Below are positions 10,496-18,993 of a stretch of DNA of 40,013 nt, piece after piece. Under the pieces are notes generated by a model. That model searched no databases, was not told the origin of the DNA, and saw nothing but the letters and a program-made list of their open reading frames with translations. A program made the position numbers and the translations under genes. Position 1 is the first letter of the stretch, and the number at the start of each line of letters is the position of its first letter. The stretch lies in the NCBI GenBank assembly GCA_024225395.1, contig JAAEMR010000030.1:1-40013 (forward strand), in the 5' to 3' direction. This DNA comes from Gammaproteobacteria bacterium (GTDB lineage: Bacteria; Pseudomonadota; Gammaproteobacteria; GCA-001735895).

Positions 10496-10906
10496 CTACC
10501 CTACCTCTGAACCTTCTTCAATATAAAAGGGATACACATAGTTGTTGCGTGTATTAGTGGTTGCTACGGTATAGAAAATTTCGATATCAATCCGTCCTTC
10601 CATTGGACGGGGTATCAGCACTACATCATTGAGAATAATCCGCGGTTCGAAATATAAAATTGCGGTTTTAATTAAATCTTTGATATAAGCCTGTAGCGTC
10701 GTATCTACCGGCTCAAAGATCAGTCTATCGAGGTTACAACCATATTTTGGCTGCATGACCCGTTCACCGACCTGGGTCGATAAAAGGATTTCAAGGCTGG
10801 AAGGAATATCGTCTTCACCCGTTAACATATCGACACTGCGGGTCGTTTTATTGAAAGTCGGCGGAAAACCCCATCCACTGCCTAAAAATGATTCATCTGC
10901 TGACAT
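10496..10906 (-). CDS. gp25-like baseplate wedge protein (Afp9-like, 136 aa)
   Basis: This is a GPW/gp25 family protein of about the usual size. The segment from GWGFPP through the stretch SSLEILLSTQVGERVMQPKY has the pattern common to T4 gp25, T6SS TssE and Afp9, including the conserved acidic-arginine turn GER. Gp25 proteins dock the first sheath ring onto the baseplate wedge. The open frame extends 18 codons further upstream, but the start at MSADESFLG is preferred because GGAGG lies 7-8 bases before it; that ribosome site falls inside the last codons of the PAAR gene. It sits between the PAAR tip and the large J-like protein, as expected for a baseplate block. Confidence 0.88.
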   Translation of the reverse strand: MSADESFLGSGWGFPPTFNKTTRSVDMLTGEDDIPSSLEILLSTQVGERVMQPKYGCNLDRLIFEPVDTTLQAYIKDLIKTAILYFEPRIILNDVVLIPRPMEGRIDIEIFYTVATTNTRNNYVYPFYIEEGSEVG

Positions 10907-10908
10907 TA

Positions 10909-11190
10909 TTATCCTCCGATCATCACCGTTGGTTCGCCCACCACGGCAGCCGCACCACATAGGCAGGTATCACTGATTCGCAGTGCCGGTAACCCGCCAA
11001 TCATGACACTACCGCTTCCTGCCGGAAATGGACTAGCGGTAGGCTGGTGAACATTAGGCGGCAGGGAGCAAACATGCTGATCAGTGGCAACAGAAGCCGG
11101 CATACCGCCAATCAATACCGTGGCAACGCCGGGGCCGACTATGGTTCCGCCGTGATTCGTCGTATCGGTAACTCTTGCTGCTGCCGGCAT
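10909..11190 (-). CDS. PAAR-domain spike tip protein (93 aa)
   Basis: A short glycine- and proline-rich protein starting MPAAARVTDTTNHGGTIVGP, with repeated MIGG / VLIGG turns and paired His and Cys residues (H13, H39, C41, C76, C78). It matches the PAAR family, whose members fold into a sharp cone that caps VgrG-like trimers and usually binds a metal ion at the point. It is encoded directly after the spike gene, with 22 bases between them, and corresponds to Afp10 in role, although here it is a bare PAAR domain with no toxin extension. The C-terminal codons contain the ribosome-binding site of the next gene, so the two are probably translated in succession. Confidence 0.9.
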   Translation of the reverse strand: MPAAARVTDTTNHGGTIVGPGVATVLIGGMPASVATDQHVCSLPPNVHQPTASPFPAGSGSVMIGGLPALRISDTCLCGAAAVVGEPTVMIGG

Positions 11191-11212
11191 TTCTATTCCC
11201 CGATTTCCATTG

Positions 11213-12961
11213 TTAATTTATCTGCACTATGGAGCCTTTAACTACCATATTACCGCCTGATGACACTTCAGCTGCGCTACTGCCTTCAGCTTTAAATTCA
11301 GCAGAAGCTGCTGCTGCAATATTTGCACCTTCGATATTCACATCACCCGTTGCTGTAATATTGATATCAGAGGCGGATTCCAGTGTTATGCCATCTGAAC
11401 TTAAGGTAATAGCGTTATCATTTTCATCACTCACCTTGATACTACCCTCATCATCACTCAACACTATGGAGTTACCATTCGGCGTTTCGATCGAAATGCT
11501 ATTCAGGTCATCATTGAATACAAGTTTCATTTCGCTACGCGTGACAAAGCCTTTCTCATGATTATCATCACTGGCTTCGAGTGGTGCCGGTTTGGCGCTG
11601 CTGTTTAACATACCCAGCACCATCGGGTTTCTCGGGTCTTCATTTAAGAACCCCACCACCACCTCATCATCCACTTCGGGTAGAAAAAAAGAGCCACGGT
11701 TTTCACCCGCATCGAGGGTGGCCACACGAGCCCAGATACCCTCTTCAGCCGGGTCAATCATCGGTATTCTCAGCTGTATCCTGTTTTCACCATCAGGGTC
11801 TTCCAGTGATGTCACCAGCCCAACATGTAACCCGGATAAACCCGGCAGCAAACCGCTTGCACCCGCCTCAACGATGGATTCCGCCGTAGATGAAAAACAC
11901 TCGGCTGACAATCCCAGGCTGATATCCGTTTCCCAGTTTTTATCATTGATTTCATGGTGTAAGCCGGCAACTATAGAGTTACCGTTAAAACGATCACCCA
12001 TGCCTTTTAACTCAACTACATCACCCGGCTTCAGACTGGCATAGCCCTGTATTTTGACTCGACCACGAACCTTCGAATAGGCTCTGCGCATCCACTCGGC
12101 ATCAGCCCAGGACTGCAGCTCATCATCTTTCAACTGTCCACCATGCTTCAACTTAACCGATTCAATACCGAGCACGTCGGCCAGGTCACCGGACTCCAGG
12201 TTTCCGGGGGAAGTCACGCCAGGATCATCAGCATCTATCTCAATCATTTCCTGATTCGCCGAATCCCAGGCAAATGACTGTACCGCTGCGTACTGATCAC
12301 GCACATCGGTAGTGGCTTCAAAATCAAGGATGTTTCCACCATAAGCAAGAGTCAGTACCGGATCAGTGGAGCTATCGGGTACAGTGGTTATCAACTCTCC
12401 ATCCTGGGTCATCAATAATTGTCCGTTAGCCTCTATTCTGGTCAGCACAAAATCCCAGTCAGTACTGTTGAATTGAACCATTTGAGGGTGACTGGCCTGA
12501 GTGGACTCAATGTTTGACTGTAAACCGGCATCGGCTGCAATTTCTTCAACAATTTCAGCATCGGTGACATCATAAAAATATTTACTGTTACGCCCGACAG
12601 TCATCTTGATGGCTTTATCACGACATTCGATACGTAACACGGAAGGTCGGGTTTTATGCACCCGTAGAGCATGGCGAATAACAATGCCCTGAAACACTAT
12701 TTCTTCATTGCTGTGATAACCCGCACTAATTTCAATTTCGGCCCCGGGAACAAAAGCCTCGTCATTACTGGCTTTAAAATCCTGGGTTGACGGATCACCA
12801 TCCAGAACGATAATTTCTGCCGCTGCCACCCGGTTAAATTCACGACTGACGATAACCGCCTTGACCTGGAATTCCCCGCTAATTTGTGACCCGCCCGATT
12901 TAATCGTAAAGCTGGGCCGGTCAGCTGCCGCAGGGGTCGGAATTTGCAGCTCTTCGCTCAT
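11213..12961 (-). CDS. VgrG/gp5-gp27-like spike protein (Afp8-like, 582 aa)
   Basis: The domain order is that of an injection-system spike: an N-terminal gp27/phage-late-control-D-like region (to about residue 360), then an OB-fold starting near HVGLVTSLEDPDGENRIQLR, and a C-terminal part of short alternating repeats (ISIETPNGNSIVLSDDEGS and on) typical of a gp5-type triple beta-helix. The hub part should sit in the baseplate centre and start the inner tube, while the needle carries the PAAR tip encoded next. The start codon overlaps the stop of the LysM gene by 4 bases. No toxin domain is fused at the C-terminus. Type VI VgrG is less likely because no Tss genes are present and all neighbours are eCIS components. 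Confidence 0.9.
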   Translation of the reverse strand: MSEELQIPTPAAADRPSFTIKSGGSQISGEFQVKAVIVSREFNRVAAAEIIVLDGDPSTQDFKASNDEAFVPGAEIEISAGYHSNEEIVFQGIVIRHALRVHKTRPSVLRIECRDKAIKMTVGRNSKYFYDVTDAEIVEEIAADAGLQSNIESTQASHPQMVQFNSTDWDFVLTRIEANGQLLMTQDGELITTVPDSSTDPVLTLAYGGNILDFEATTDVRDQYAAVQSFAWDSANQEMIEIDADDPGVTSPGNLESGDLADVLGIESVKLKHGGQLKDDELQSWADAEWMRRAYSKVRGRVKIQGYASLKPGDVVELKGMGDRFNGNSIVAGLHHEINDKNWETDISLGLSAECFSSTAESIVEAGASGLLPGLSGLHVGLVTSLEDPDGENRIQLRIPMIDPAEEGIWARVATLDAGENRGSFFLPEVDDEVVVGFLNEDPRNPMVLGMLNSSAKPAPLEASDDNHEKGFVTRSEMKLVFNDDLNSISIETPNGNSIVLSDDEGSIKVSDENDNAITLSSDGITLESASDINITATGDVNIEGANIAAAASAEFKAEGSSAAEVSSGGNMVVKGSIVQIN

Positions 12962-13644
12962 GCCGTGGCCGGGGTATTACCCAGATCTTTAACCGGAGGA
13001 AAGGCCAGTACCTGGCCCGGTTTCAGTGACCGATAATTATTCAGCTTATTATATTGGGCCACCTGCAGGTAACGTGATGAATCTCCATAATATCTGTGTG
13101 CCAGTAACGACAGATGGTCGCCCTGAACCACCGTATATACATGGGTTAAATCCGGTGAATTCTTGCGCTCCTCGGCAACCCTCAGGGTATCTTCAACATT
13201 TTCCGAAAAATTTGCTTTAACTTTTGCACGAAGCGGATAACCATCTGATTTGAATAATGTATAGGTGACTTCTGCGGACTTTAGTACACATTTAGATATC
13301 AGTGCTCCCCAGGACAATTTCAGGTATAAGGGTCGATGAATATCACCATCATGTTTTCCGGTGACGGCTAAAAAACGTTCCACGGTACTGTGCACACTGA
13401 CTTCCGCAACCACCGCACCGGTACCATCGAATAAAAATTCAAAGCTGTATTCCTGCGGCTTTATCTTACCGAATATCTGCGGACTACCGGTATCTCCCTG
13501 CCCCTGCCTTTCTTCGTATTCAATATCATATTTTTGCGTATAGGTGTTCGGGTTAAACATCACCTCAAAACTTTCAGCCACCGCTCCGCTATAGTCTTCT
13601 TCCCGGTAGGCCTCTATGATCATTTTTTTTAGTTCGCCACTCAT
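12958..13644 (-). CDS. LysM-domain tube/baseplate adaptor (Afp7-like, 228 aa)
   Basis: The N-terminal 150 residues contain the VMFNPNTYTQKYDIEYEE segment characteristic of eCIS/tail proteins that join the inner tube to the hub. The C-terminal part from about residue 168 is a LysM domain (VYTVVQGDHLSLLAHRYYGD, then a conserved Asn in YNKLNN and LKPGQVLAFP). In phages the LysM-bearing equivalent is gp53 or gpX; in eCIS it is Afp7/Pvc7. LysM here probably serves in assembly rather than attack on cell walls. A clear GAGG site lies before the ATG. It is followed with a 4-base overlap by the spike gene, fitting its physical contact with the hub. Confidence 0.9.
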   Translation of the reverse strand: MSGELKKMIIEAYREEDYSGAVAESFEVMFNPNTYTQKYDIEYEERQGQGDTGSPQIFGKIKPQEYSFEFLFDGTGAVVAEVSVHSTVERFLAVTGKHDGDIHRPLYLKLSWGALISKCVLKSAEVTYTLFKSDGYPLRAKVKANFSENVEDTLRVAEERKNSPDLTHVYTVVQGDHLSLLAHRYYGDSSRYLQVAQYNKLNNYRSLKPGQVLAFPPVKDLGNTPATA

Positions 13645-13657
13645 TGATTTTCCTCAC

Positions 13658-13828
13658 TCAACGCTCTCGTTGACGACGTAAAATTTCCAGCACCTGCTCA
13701 ACACACTCTGCAACGGTTTCATCATTGCCCGATTGTTTTTTTGCACCACTGTCAGGCTGCTTTTTATCGGCATCACCACCCGGCTCGACTATTGCCCTGA
13801 TGACCAGTTCTTTTATTTCAATCGGCAT
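13658..13828 (-). CDS. DUF5908-like small eCIS protein (56 aa)
   Basis: A short frame begins MPIEIKELVIRAIVEPGG, a pattern I associate with the DUF5908 family of about 55-residue proteins found in eCIS loci between the tube and LysM genes. The middle is charged and probably disordered (Asp/Lys/Gln rich) and the last 18 residues could form an amphipathic helix ending RRQRER. It ends 13 bases before the LysM gene start and lies 55 bases after the second tube gene. It occupies the place of Afp6, also a small protein of uncertain role. The family assignment is from memory of the N-terminal pattern, so it is moderately sure. Confidence 0.75.
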   Translation of the reverse strand: MPIEIKELVIRAIVEPGGDADKKQPDSGAKKQSGNDETVAECVEQVLEILRRQRER

Positions 13829-13883
13829 TGTAATAACCTGTTTTTAAGATGATTCCAATCAGCAGGAATCTGTTTTAAGCAGT

Positions 13884-14339
13884 TCAAACTTTGCGGAAAC
13901 TTTTATACACCAGCTCCATAGATTCTATTGACAGTGCATTTTCCTGTGCCTTCAGGTCAGCCAGTGACCATTTCACCGGATAGGCTCCTGAAAAAACCCA
14001 TTCAGACAGTGGATTACTTTCCTCATCAAGTAATGACACGGTAATTTCACGCGGCTCAAATTTAAAATTTTCTACCGCGTTACGAATCCATTTTCCAACC
14101 TTCGAATCCACTATATAGCCGCGTTTTAACGATAAATTGCCATACTTGGCAGCGGTTGGTAGTTTATGCGCATATTCATTCAATCCACCTTCTTTAAACT
14201 CCTCGGTGGTAATCTCAGCCGTTAGCCCGCTGACTTCCTGAAAGCGGTTATCCTTCTGCTCAGAAAAACTGCCACTACCGTCATGTGAATTCGGTCCAAA
14301 TTCGACTTTGAAATGAAAAACTACCGGTATATCCATCAT
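13884..14339 (-). CDS. eCIS inner tube protein, second copy (gp19 family, Afp5-like, about 151 aa)
   Basis: The fold signature of phage tail tube gp19 proteins is clear: FHFKVEFG near the start, then FQEVSGLTAEITTEEFKEGG, KYGNLSLKRGY and ITVSLLDEESNPLSEWVFSG. It is a paralogue of the preceding 142-aa tube protein and shares the LLDEESNP motif exactly. In eCIS such second tube proteins often form the layer next to the hub (Afp5), while the main copy builds the shaft. It has an extra loop (residues ~17-32, with DGSGSF) that the first copy lacks. The start is uncertain among a GTG at 14342 and two adjacent ATGs; the first ATG is listed. Confidence 0.9.
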   Translation of the reverse strand: MMDIPVVFHFKVEFGPNSHDGSGSFSEQKDNRFQEVSGLTAEITTEEFKEGGLNEYAHKLPTAAKYGNLSLKRGYIVDSKVGKWIRNAVENFKFEPREITVSLLDEESNPLSEWVFSGAYPVKWSLADLKAQENALSIESMELVYKSFRKV

Positions 14340-14344
14340 CACAA

Positions 14345-14773
14345 TCAGTCGTTTTCTATCTTGATCCCTTCGTGCGCAATTTCCACCGACTCAATGGCCG
14401 CCTCATTACCACTGGCCTTTAAATCCGGTGATGTCAGCTTGGTCGGCCAGGCATTAATAATCGTCCATTTCATCACCGGGTTACTTTCTTCATCCAGTAA
14501 ACTGATGGAAATATCTCGACGTTCGGGTTTATTCATCTTGATGGCTTTAACCCAGTCGTAATATTCATTGTCACTGGCAAACACGCCTCTTTTCAACGTG
14601 ATATTGCCGTATTTTTTTAATCCCGGCATTTTGGTGCTGGAGTATTCGGGATTTAAACCATCACGATATTCAATAATCTGAACTTCGATATTAAGTCCCG
14701 TTACTTCTGAAAAACCTATATTGGTTCCGCCCCAGTCTACTCGAAACGAAAATACGGTTAATGGATATGGCAT
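14345..14773 (-). CDS. eCIS main inner tube protein (gp19 family, Afp1-like, 142 aa)
   Basis: A canonical gp19/Hcp-like tube subunit of standard length. It starts MPYPLTVFSFRVDWGG, then has FSEVTGLNIEVQIIEYRDG, KKYGNITLKRGVF and ISISLLDEESNPVMKWTI. Stacked rings of such subunits form the rigid tube that is driven out when the sheath contracts, and the lumen can carry cargo. A strong GGAG site lies 6-10 bases before the ATG. It follows the sheath gene by 90 bases and precedes a paralogue by 5 bases after its stop. It is likely the more abundant of the two tube proteins because it is first after the sheath, but that is inference. Confidence 0.92.
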   Translation of the reverse strand: MPYPLTVFSFRVDWGGTNIGFSEVTGLNIEVQIIEYRDGLNPEYSSTKMPGLKKYGNITLKRGVFASDNEYYDWVKAIKMNKPERRDISISLLDEESNPVMKWTIINAWPTKLTSPDLKASGNEAAIESVEIAHEGIKIEND

Positions 14774-14863
14774 GACACTCTCCTGTAATTTGTTCTATGC
14801 GATCTAATCAATGGCAATTTAATTTTCATCATTCAGCACTCACAGTTGCGGCTAAACATGGAT

Positions 14864-16927
14864 TTAAGATTCCTGCAGTTTATGCATAAACTTCAGGATG
14901 ATGAATTCAGCCGGGCGTACAGCTGCCATACCAATTTCAATGATCAACCTTCCTTCCAGTATATCCTGCGCTGTCATGGTCTGACCCAGTCCGACCCGTA
15001 CAAAAAAAGCTTCATCCGGTGTTGAGCCTGCCAGCGCTCCCTCACGCCATTTCTGAATCAGGTAATTATCGATCATGCCCTTAACCTTGCTCCATAATTG
15101 CGCGGTGTTAGGTTCAAACACGGCCCAGGCAGTCGATTTTTTGACCGATTCCTCGACCATGTTAAAGAAACGTCGAACCGGCACATATCGCCACTCGTTA
15201 TCATTACCCGCCAATGTGCGCGCGCCCCAGACTATGGTGCCTCTACCGGTAAAAGTTCTGATGGCGTTAATCGATTTACCACCGGTGACATCGATATTTA
15301 ATGATTCCTGGTCTGCGGCATCGATTGCTTCAACCGGACCACTGACCGCATTCACGCTGACATTAGCCGGTGCTTTCCACACACCCCGGGCATTATCAAC
15401 AAAAGCATACAAACCGGCGACAGAACCGCTTGGAGGTACTTTCGACAACTCACGTTTAATGTGCTCGACAATATTGCCAATGATGACGTGGTTTTCGTAC
15501 AACGTATTGCGAGTCAATTCAGTATGTGTCTGAGCAGCAGCCAGCATCTCCTGTATAAAATCATTAATACTGGCAAAAATAGCATCCAGTCCTGTCGCGG
15601 TGGCCGAAGCATCTGACCCATCCCGACCGGCAATAATATTTAACGCGGTAGCTTTTGCGCCCAGAGGAGGACTACTGGCAGCTCCATTATAATCCGTGAC
15701 TGAACCGACAAGGTCACCCACAATAACCGCATCCGGTGGTGAAGTGTCCTCGTATTCCGCCAACCATCCGGTGGCATCAAATGCCTGGTATCGCGTAGTA
15801 ACATCACCATCACTATTACCGGTTATGGTATTTACATCATCATTTTTCTCAAGTTGCACCAGGTCAACAATAGCCTGCTTCAACTTGTCATTGGCGTAAG
15901 CATCCAGATCCAGTTTTAAATTATCACCGTTTAAATCTGTGCATAAATCCGGCAGTTCTGCACTTACCAGCTGTACGTAATCCAGTAAAGCAGTAAAAGC
16001 CGCCGCTGCAGTCGCATCATCAGATGAGGTCACCTCATTTCGCAAACTCGAAAAATGATCTTTTATCGTCACCGAACCATTGGGTAATCCACTAATCATC
16101 GAATCAAGCGTAGTCTGATCCTTAAGTGCAGTCTTAGCCGTTGTGACCAGAGCATTTAAAGCCGGATCTGAAGTCAGCTCCTCCAGGTTTTGCGAACTAC
16201 TATCAGATTTTGTCACACTCGATTCAAACATATCGAGACCGATAGTTTTTTTATAAATAGTGTATAACCACGGCGTATAGGTGGCGCCATACTTCAGGTT
16301 ATTAATACCAATTTTATTTCTGAACTCGTCAACACTTAATTCGTAATCACGATCGGTATTTTCGTACAGGTCAAAAACAGATACCCGATCCTGTAACCTG
16401 GCGCACTGGGCTAAAGCTCGTTGCTGCAAAGTATAAAAAGCCGATTCGTCTGCCAGCAGAGGCGCATCAGGAAACAGGATAATAGTTGGCTCATCGTATT
16501 TTTCCAGCATCTTCAGACCGACCGAAAGTCCGGGATTTGCAGCAGCATCTGCACTGTTTCCGAGTGCCACCGTACTGGTGAAAGAACCTACTGAAACGAT
16601 ATAACAGTCACCCCCGCCATTATCAAAAAACTGGCGCAGAGCTTCATACAGGTAAAATCGTTTGTCCGGCTGAACCGATGTCACCGCATAATTATTGCTT
16701 TCATCGACTGCAACATCAATCGTAGCGATGTCATACTCACCACCAAACAGGGTATGAAAATCCAGTAACGATTTTATCTTTGTTGGTTTATTGGTCAGTG
16801 CCTCCCCTTTCTTTTCTGCTTTTTCGGTATAACCGATAAATGCCGGTATGGCAGTTTCCACTTCAGCAACAGAAGGAGGAAAGATAGAGACTTCCTTTAT
16901 ATATACTCCGGGGGTTTTATAAGCCAT
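14864..16927 (-). CDS. Contractile tail sheath protein (687 aa, with large insertion)
   Basis: Both conserved ends of the phage sheath family are visible. The N-terminus starts AYKTPGVYIKEVSIFPPSVA and has FIGYTEKA and FFDNGGGDCYIVSVG. The C-terminal part (about residues 520-687) has GRGTIVWGARTL, YVPVRRFFNMVEESV, then VKGMIDNYLIQKWREGAL and FVRVG. Between them, about residues 200-480, lies low-complexity, Ala/Asp/Thr-rich sequence not typical of the core fold, so the subunit is longer than the roughly 350-500 residues common in eCIS sheaths. Such insertions usually project from the outer sheath surface. Only one sheath gene is present here, in contrast with three in Afp. The ribosome site (AGGT) is weak. 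Confidence 0.93.
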   Translation of the reverse strand: MAYKTPGVYIKEVSIFPPSVAEVETAIPAFIGYTEKAEKKGEALTNKPTKIKSLLDFHTLFGGEYDIATIDVAVDESNNYAVTSVQPDKRFYLYEALRQFFDNGGGDCYIVSVGSFTSTVALGNSADAAANPGLSVGLKMLEKYDEPTIILFPDAPLLADESAFYTLQQRALAQCARLQDRVSVFDLYENTDRDYELSVDEFRNKIGINNLKYGATYTPWLYTIYKKTIGLDMFESSVTKSDSSSQNLEELTSDPALNALVTTAKTALKDQTTLDSMISGLPNGSVTIKDHFSSLRNEVTSSDDATAAAAFTALLDYVQLVSAELPDLCTDLNGDNLKLDLDAYANDKLKQAIVDLVQLEKNDDVNTITGNSDGDVTTRYQAFDATGWLAEYEDTSPPDAVIVGDLVGSVTDYNGAASSPPLGAKATALNIIAGRDGSDASATATGLDAIFASINDFIQEMLAAAQTHTELTRNTLYENHVIIGNIVEHIKRELSKVPPSGSVAGLYAFVDNARGVWKAPANVSVNAVSGPVEAIDAADQESLNIDVTGGKSINAIRTFTGRGTIVWGARTLAGNDNEWRYVPVRRFFNMVEESVKKSTAWAVFEPNTAQLWSKVKGMIDNYLIQKWREGALAGSTPDEAFFVRVGLGQTMTAQDILEGRLIIEIGMAAVRPAEFIILKFMHKLQES

Positions 16928-16967
16928 ATTATTACCTATTCAATGGTATAGTGTTTTTACTTCTCGT

Positions 16968-18086
16968 TTAGACATAGACATACATGTCGGAAATGTAACT
17001 CCCCTCACCCGAACCGGACTGGAGCGCGGTTGTTAACTGCGGTGATGGCAGGTTACGTAATTTAGTGCCAGAGTGACTCAGGGCGATAGCAGCAGGTAAC
17101 TCGGATAAAAATCGTTCGTCATCTGCCACATAAATTGCCCTGTCACCGTCTATAGTTTTATCAAAATCACTGATATCGTCGAGATTTATCAGGCTGTATG
17201 GGCTGCTGTCATATTTTTTTATGACGTTATATCGCCAGGTGGTGGCCCGTGCCTGCAGTTGCCAGACATAATTACCAACTGGCTGAATGTTATTATCCAC
17301 CAGGAACCGATAGTCTTCGACCACCTGCTCTGAATTATCCACTGTCAGATCAACCGTAGAACTAAAAATTTCTATTACTGCAACAGGGTTTTGAATCAAA
17401 AGTTGCGGTTCGAAATAAAAAATTAGTGGAGTTTCTGTGCTATCAACATGAGTCAACATATAACGACCTGGCGGCATGCTTTTTGTAACACTCAAATCCA
17501 CCCTGTATTCAAGCGTAGTCTGTAAGGGATCTGTATATTGAAAAGAAAAAATATCGAGAGTATTTCCAAATGCATCATCCAGTTTTAAATCCGCTGAATT
17601 CACAGCAGTCTCGAACTGGTATGTCAGTGTTTGTCCACTCACCAGTGCTATCGCATCGCCAACTCTCTGGTCGGTAAAACTGTCACCCAGATGCAATAAC
17701 CCCGGCTCCTGATCATCACGCAGGTTATTGACGTAAAATATCTGACGCCCGGGGTTATATCGGGGCAGTGCGGTAATGTTTGACAGGTAGTTATTTTTAG
17801 CCTGTAGAAAAAAACTGAAACCTAAATTTTCTCCCAACAAATCATTTTTTAAAGACGCTTCTGGTACCGGGCTTATATCCTCAACCGCCACTCCAACAGT
17901 GACCGGATCAACTTCGGCATAAATGATAAATCCAGTTTCATTTTTACGTAGAATGAGTCCGTATTGACTGAATAGACGGGAGGTCGACAACGAGGGATGA
18001 ACATCAAAATCATTTTCTGAAAATCCACTGGCATAATAGCTGTGACGTAACTGAATATTGAGTAACGGACGATATATCAGCTTCAT
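16968..18086 (-). CDS. Uncharacterised eCIS-linked protein between cap and sheath genes (372 aa)
   Basis: I do not recognise a named domain. The protein has no signal peptide or membrane segment and is predicted to be largely beta-structured. Features include an N-terminal MKLIYRPLLNIQLRHSYYAS, an aromatic-rich start and a C-terminal QSGSGEGSYISDMYVYV. Its ATG overlaps the stop of the upstream Pvc16-like gene by 4 bases, and the sheath gene follows 41 bases later, so it is almost certainly made with the injection machine. The position between cap and sheath genes suggests a tail-terminal, sheath-associated or assembly role. It has no counterpart in the 16-gene Afp set that I can name. Real gene: sure; function: unknown. 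Confidence 0.82.
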   Translation of the reverse strand: MKLIYRPLLNIQLRHSYYASGFSENDFDVHPSLSTSRLFSQYGLILRKNETGFIIYAEVDPVTVGVAVEDISPVPEASLKNDLLGENLGFSFFLQAKNNYLSNITALPRYNPGRQIFYVNNLRDDQEPGLLHLGDSFTDQRVGDAIALVSGQTLTYQFETAVNSADLKLDDAFGNTLDIFSFQYTDPLQTTLEYRVDLSVTKSMPPGRYMLTHVDSTETPLIFYFEPQLLIQNPVAVIEIFSSTVDLTVDNSEQVVEDYRFLVDNNIQPVGNYVWQLQARATTWRYNVIKKYDSSPYSLINLDDISDFDKTIDGDRAIYVADDERFLSELPAAIALSHSGTKLRNLPSPQLTTALQSGSGEGSYISDMYVYV

Positions 18087-18658
18087 CGATTGTTACCTTC
18101 TACCCAAAGCTCCTGAACCGGCGGTACTTCAGCTTCAATCTGCTGATCCTGGATTTCCAGCATACCCACTTTATACACCACCGATGGCATGTATTTTGCG
18201 CCCAGCACACTCCATAAATTGTTCTGCTGTTCGAAAGTCATAGAAAACAGATCAAAAGACAACCGTCCTTTCGGCCCCTTTTCTCCGGCAAAATCAGCAT
18301 AATCAAATGACGGATTCAGTTGAAAAAAACTGATCACATGTGCAATGGATTTCATTGCTTCGGTGTAAACCGACAGGTTTGCTACAAACAATACATACAG
18401 ATTGATATTGATTTGAGGATTAATGCGTTGACTTTTTCCACCTTCAACACGCTTAAATGCTTCTACCGGTTTATAGACTGAATCCTGCTCAATATTGACC
18501 ATTGACAAAACAACTTTATTTTTTGTTGCGTCGTTAATATTACCCTCTAAATCAAACAGGCTACCGGCGACAACAGCACTATCGGCCGCACTACCAGATT
18601 GCAAACCGAAATAACCATTCAGTTCGCTGAGCACATGGCTAATGGCAATATTAATCAA
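18083..18658 (-). CDS. Pvc16/DUF4255-like cap (tail terminator) protein (191 aa)
   Basis: Length, the N-terminal helix (ISHVLSELNGYF), the beta-strand series with VVLSMVNIEQDS and INLYVLFVANLSVYTEAMKS, and the place at the head of an eCIS operon fit the Pvc16 N-terminal domain family (DUF4255). Afp16 binds the distal end of the tube and sheath and fixes particle length. The only suitable start in frame appears to be TTG at 18658, with GGTGGG 8-9 bases upstream; an ATG is absent near the N-terminus. A TTG start may keep this first gene of the operon at low output, as needed for a cap used in a few copies. It overlaps the next gene by 4 bases. Confidence 0.83.
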   Translation of the reverse strand: MINIAISHVLSELNGYFGLQSGSAADSAVVAGSLFDLEGNINDATKNKVVLSMVNIEQDSVYKPVEAFKRVEGGKSQRINPQININLYVLFVANLSVYTEAMKSIAHVISFFQLNPSFDYADFAGEKGPKGRLSFDLFSMTFEQQNNLWSVLGAKYMPSVVYKVGMLEIQDQQIEAEVPPVQELWVEGNNR

Positions 18659-18993
18659 TATTTACACCCACCTTTATTTTAATAACAATCCATTTGTATT
18701 TTTGTAAATAAAAATATTTTACAGCTAGAATAACGCAATTTTGTTCTGCCCAAAATGAATCAAAAGGTCTAATTTTGGATATAAAAGGATCTAGATCTAT
18801 TGATTCTTCCTGTTTTTTCAGTCATTTTCTGCTGGCAAAACTATTAATTTATATACTTCCATTCACGATAGACATCAATAACAACTTACTTATTTTCTAT
18901 AAGTTTAAGGATATAAAAAGTCAGGAAAACCTATATGAGCTGGCCAAAACTCTGCCTGGTTAGGACTAACTGGACAAGATAGTAGGTGGAAAT
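18659..18993 (-). promoter_or_regulatory. Leader/promoter region of the eCIS operon
   Basis: This 335-base AT-rich gap separates the regulator gene from the first eCIS gene, both read leftwards. It should hold the operon promoter. I see long A/T runs around 18700-18720 and a purine-rich ribosome site near 18667-18672, but no -35/-10 pair good enough to name, and no obvious inverted-repeat operator. A 62-codon plus-strand frame in it has no ribosome site and is not credible as a gene. Confidence 0.4.

Noticed and set aside
1-18658. Reading the locus as a prophage or type VI secretion system
   Set aside because: No capsid, portal, terminase, lysis or Tss membrane-complex genes are seen, and cap, DUF5908-like and giant baseplate genes fit eCIS better. 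The window does not show the left end, so a phage head module there cannot be excluded completely.
18775-18963. 62-codon plus-strand frame in the gap upstream of the eCIS operon
   Set aside because: No ribosome site and no family features; it reads against the likely promoter.
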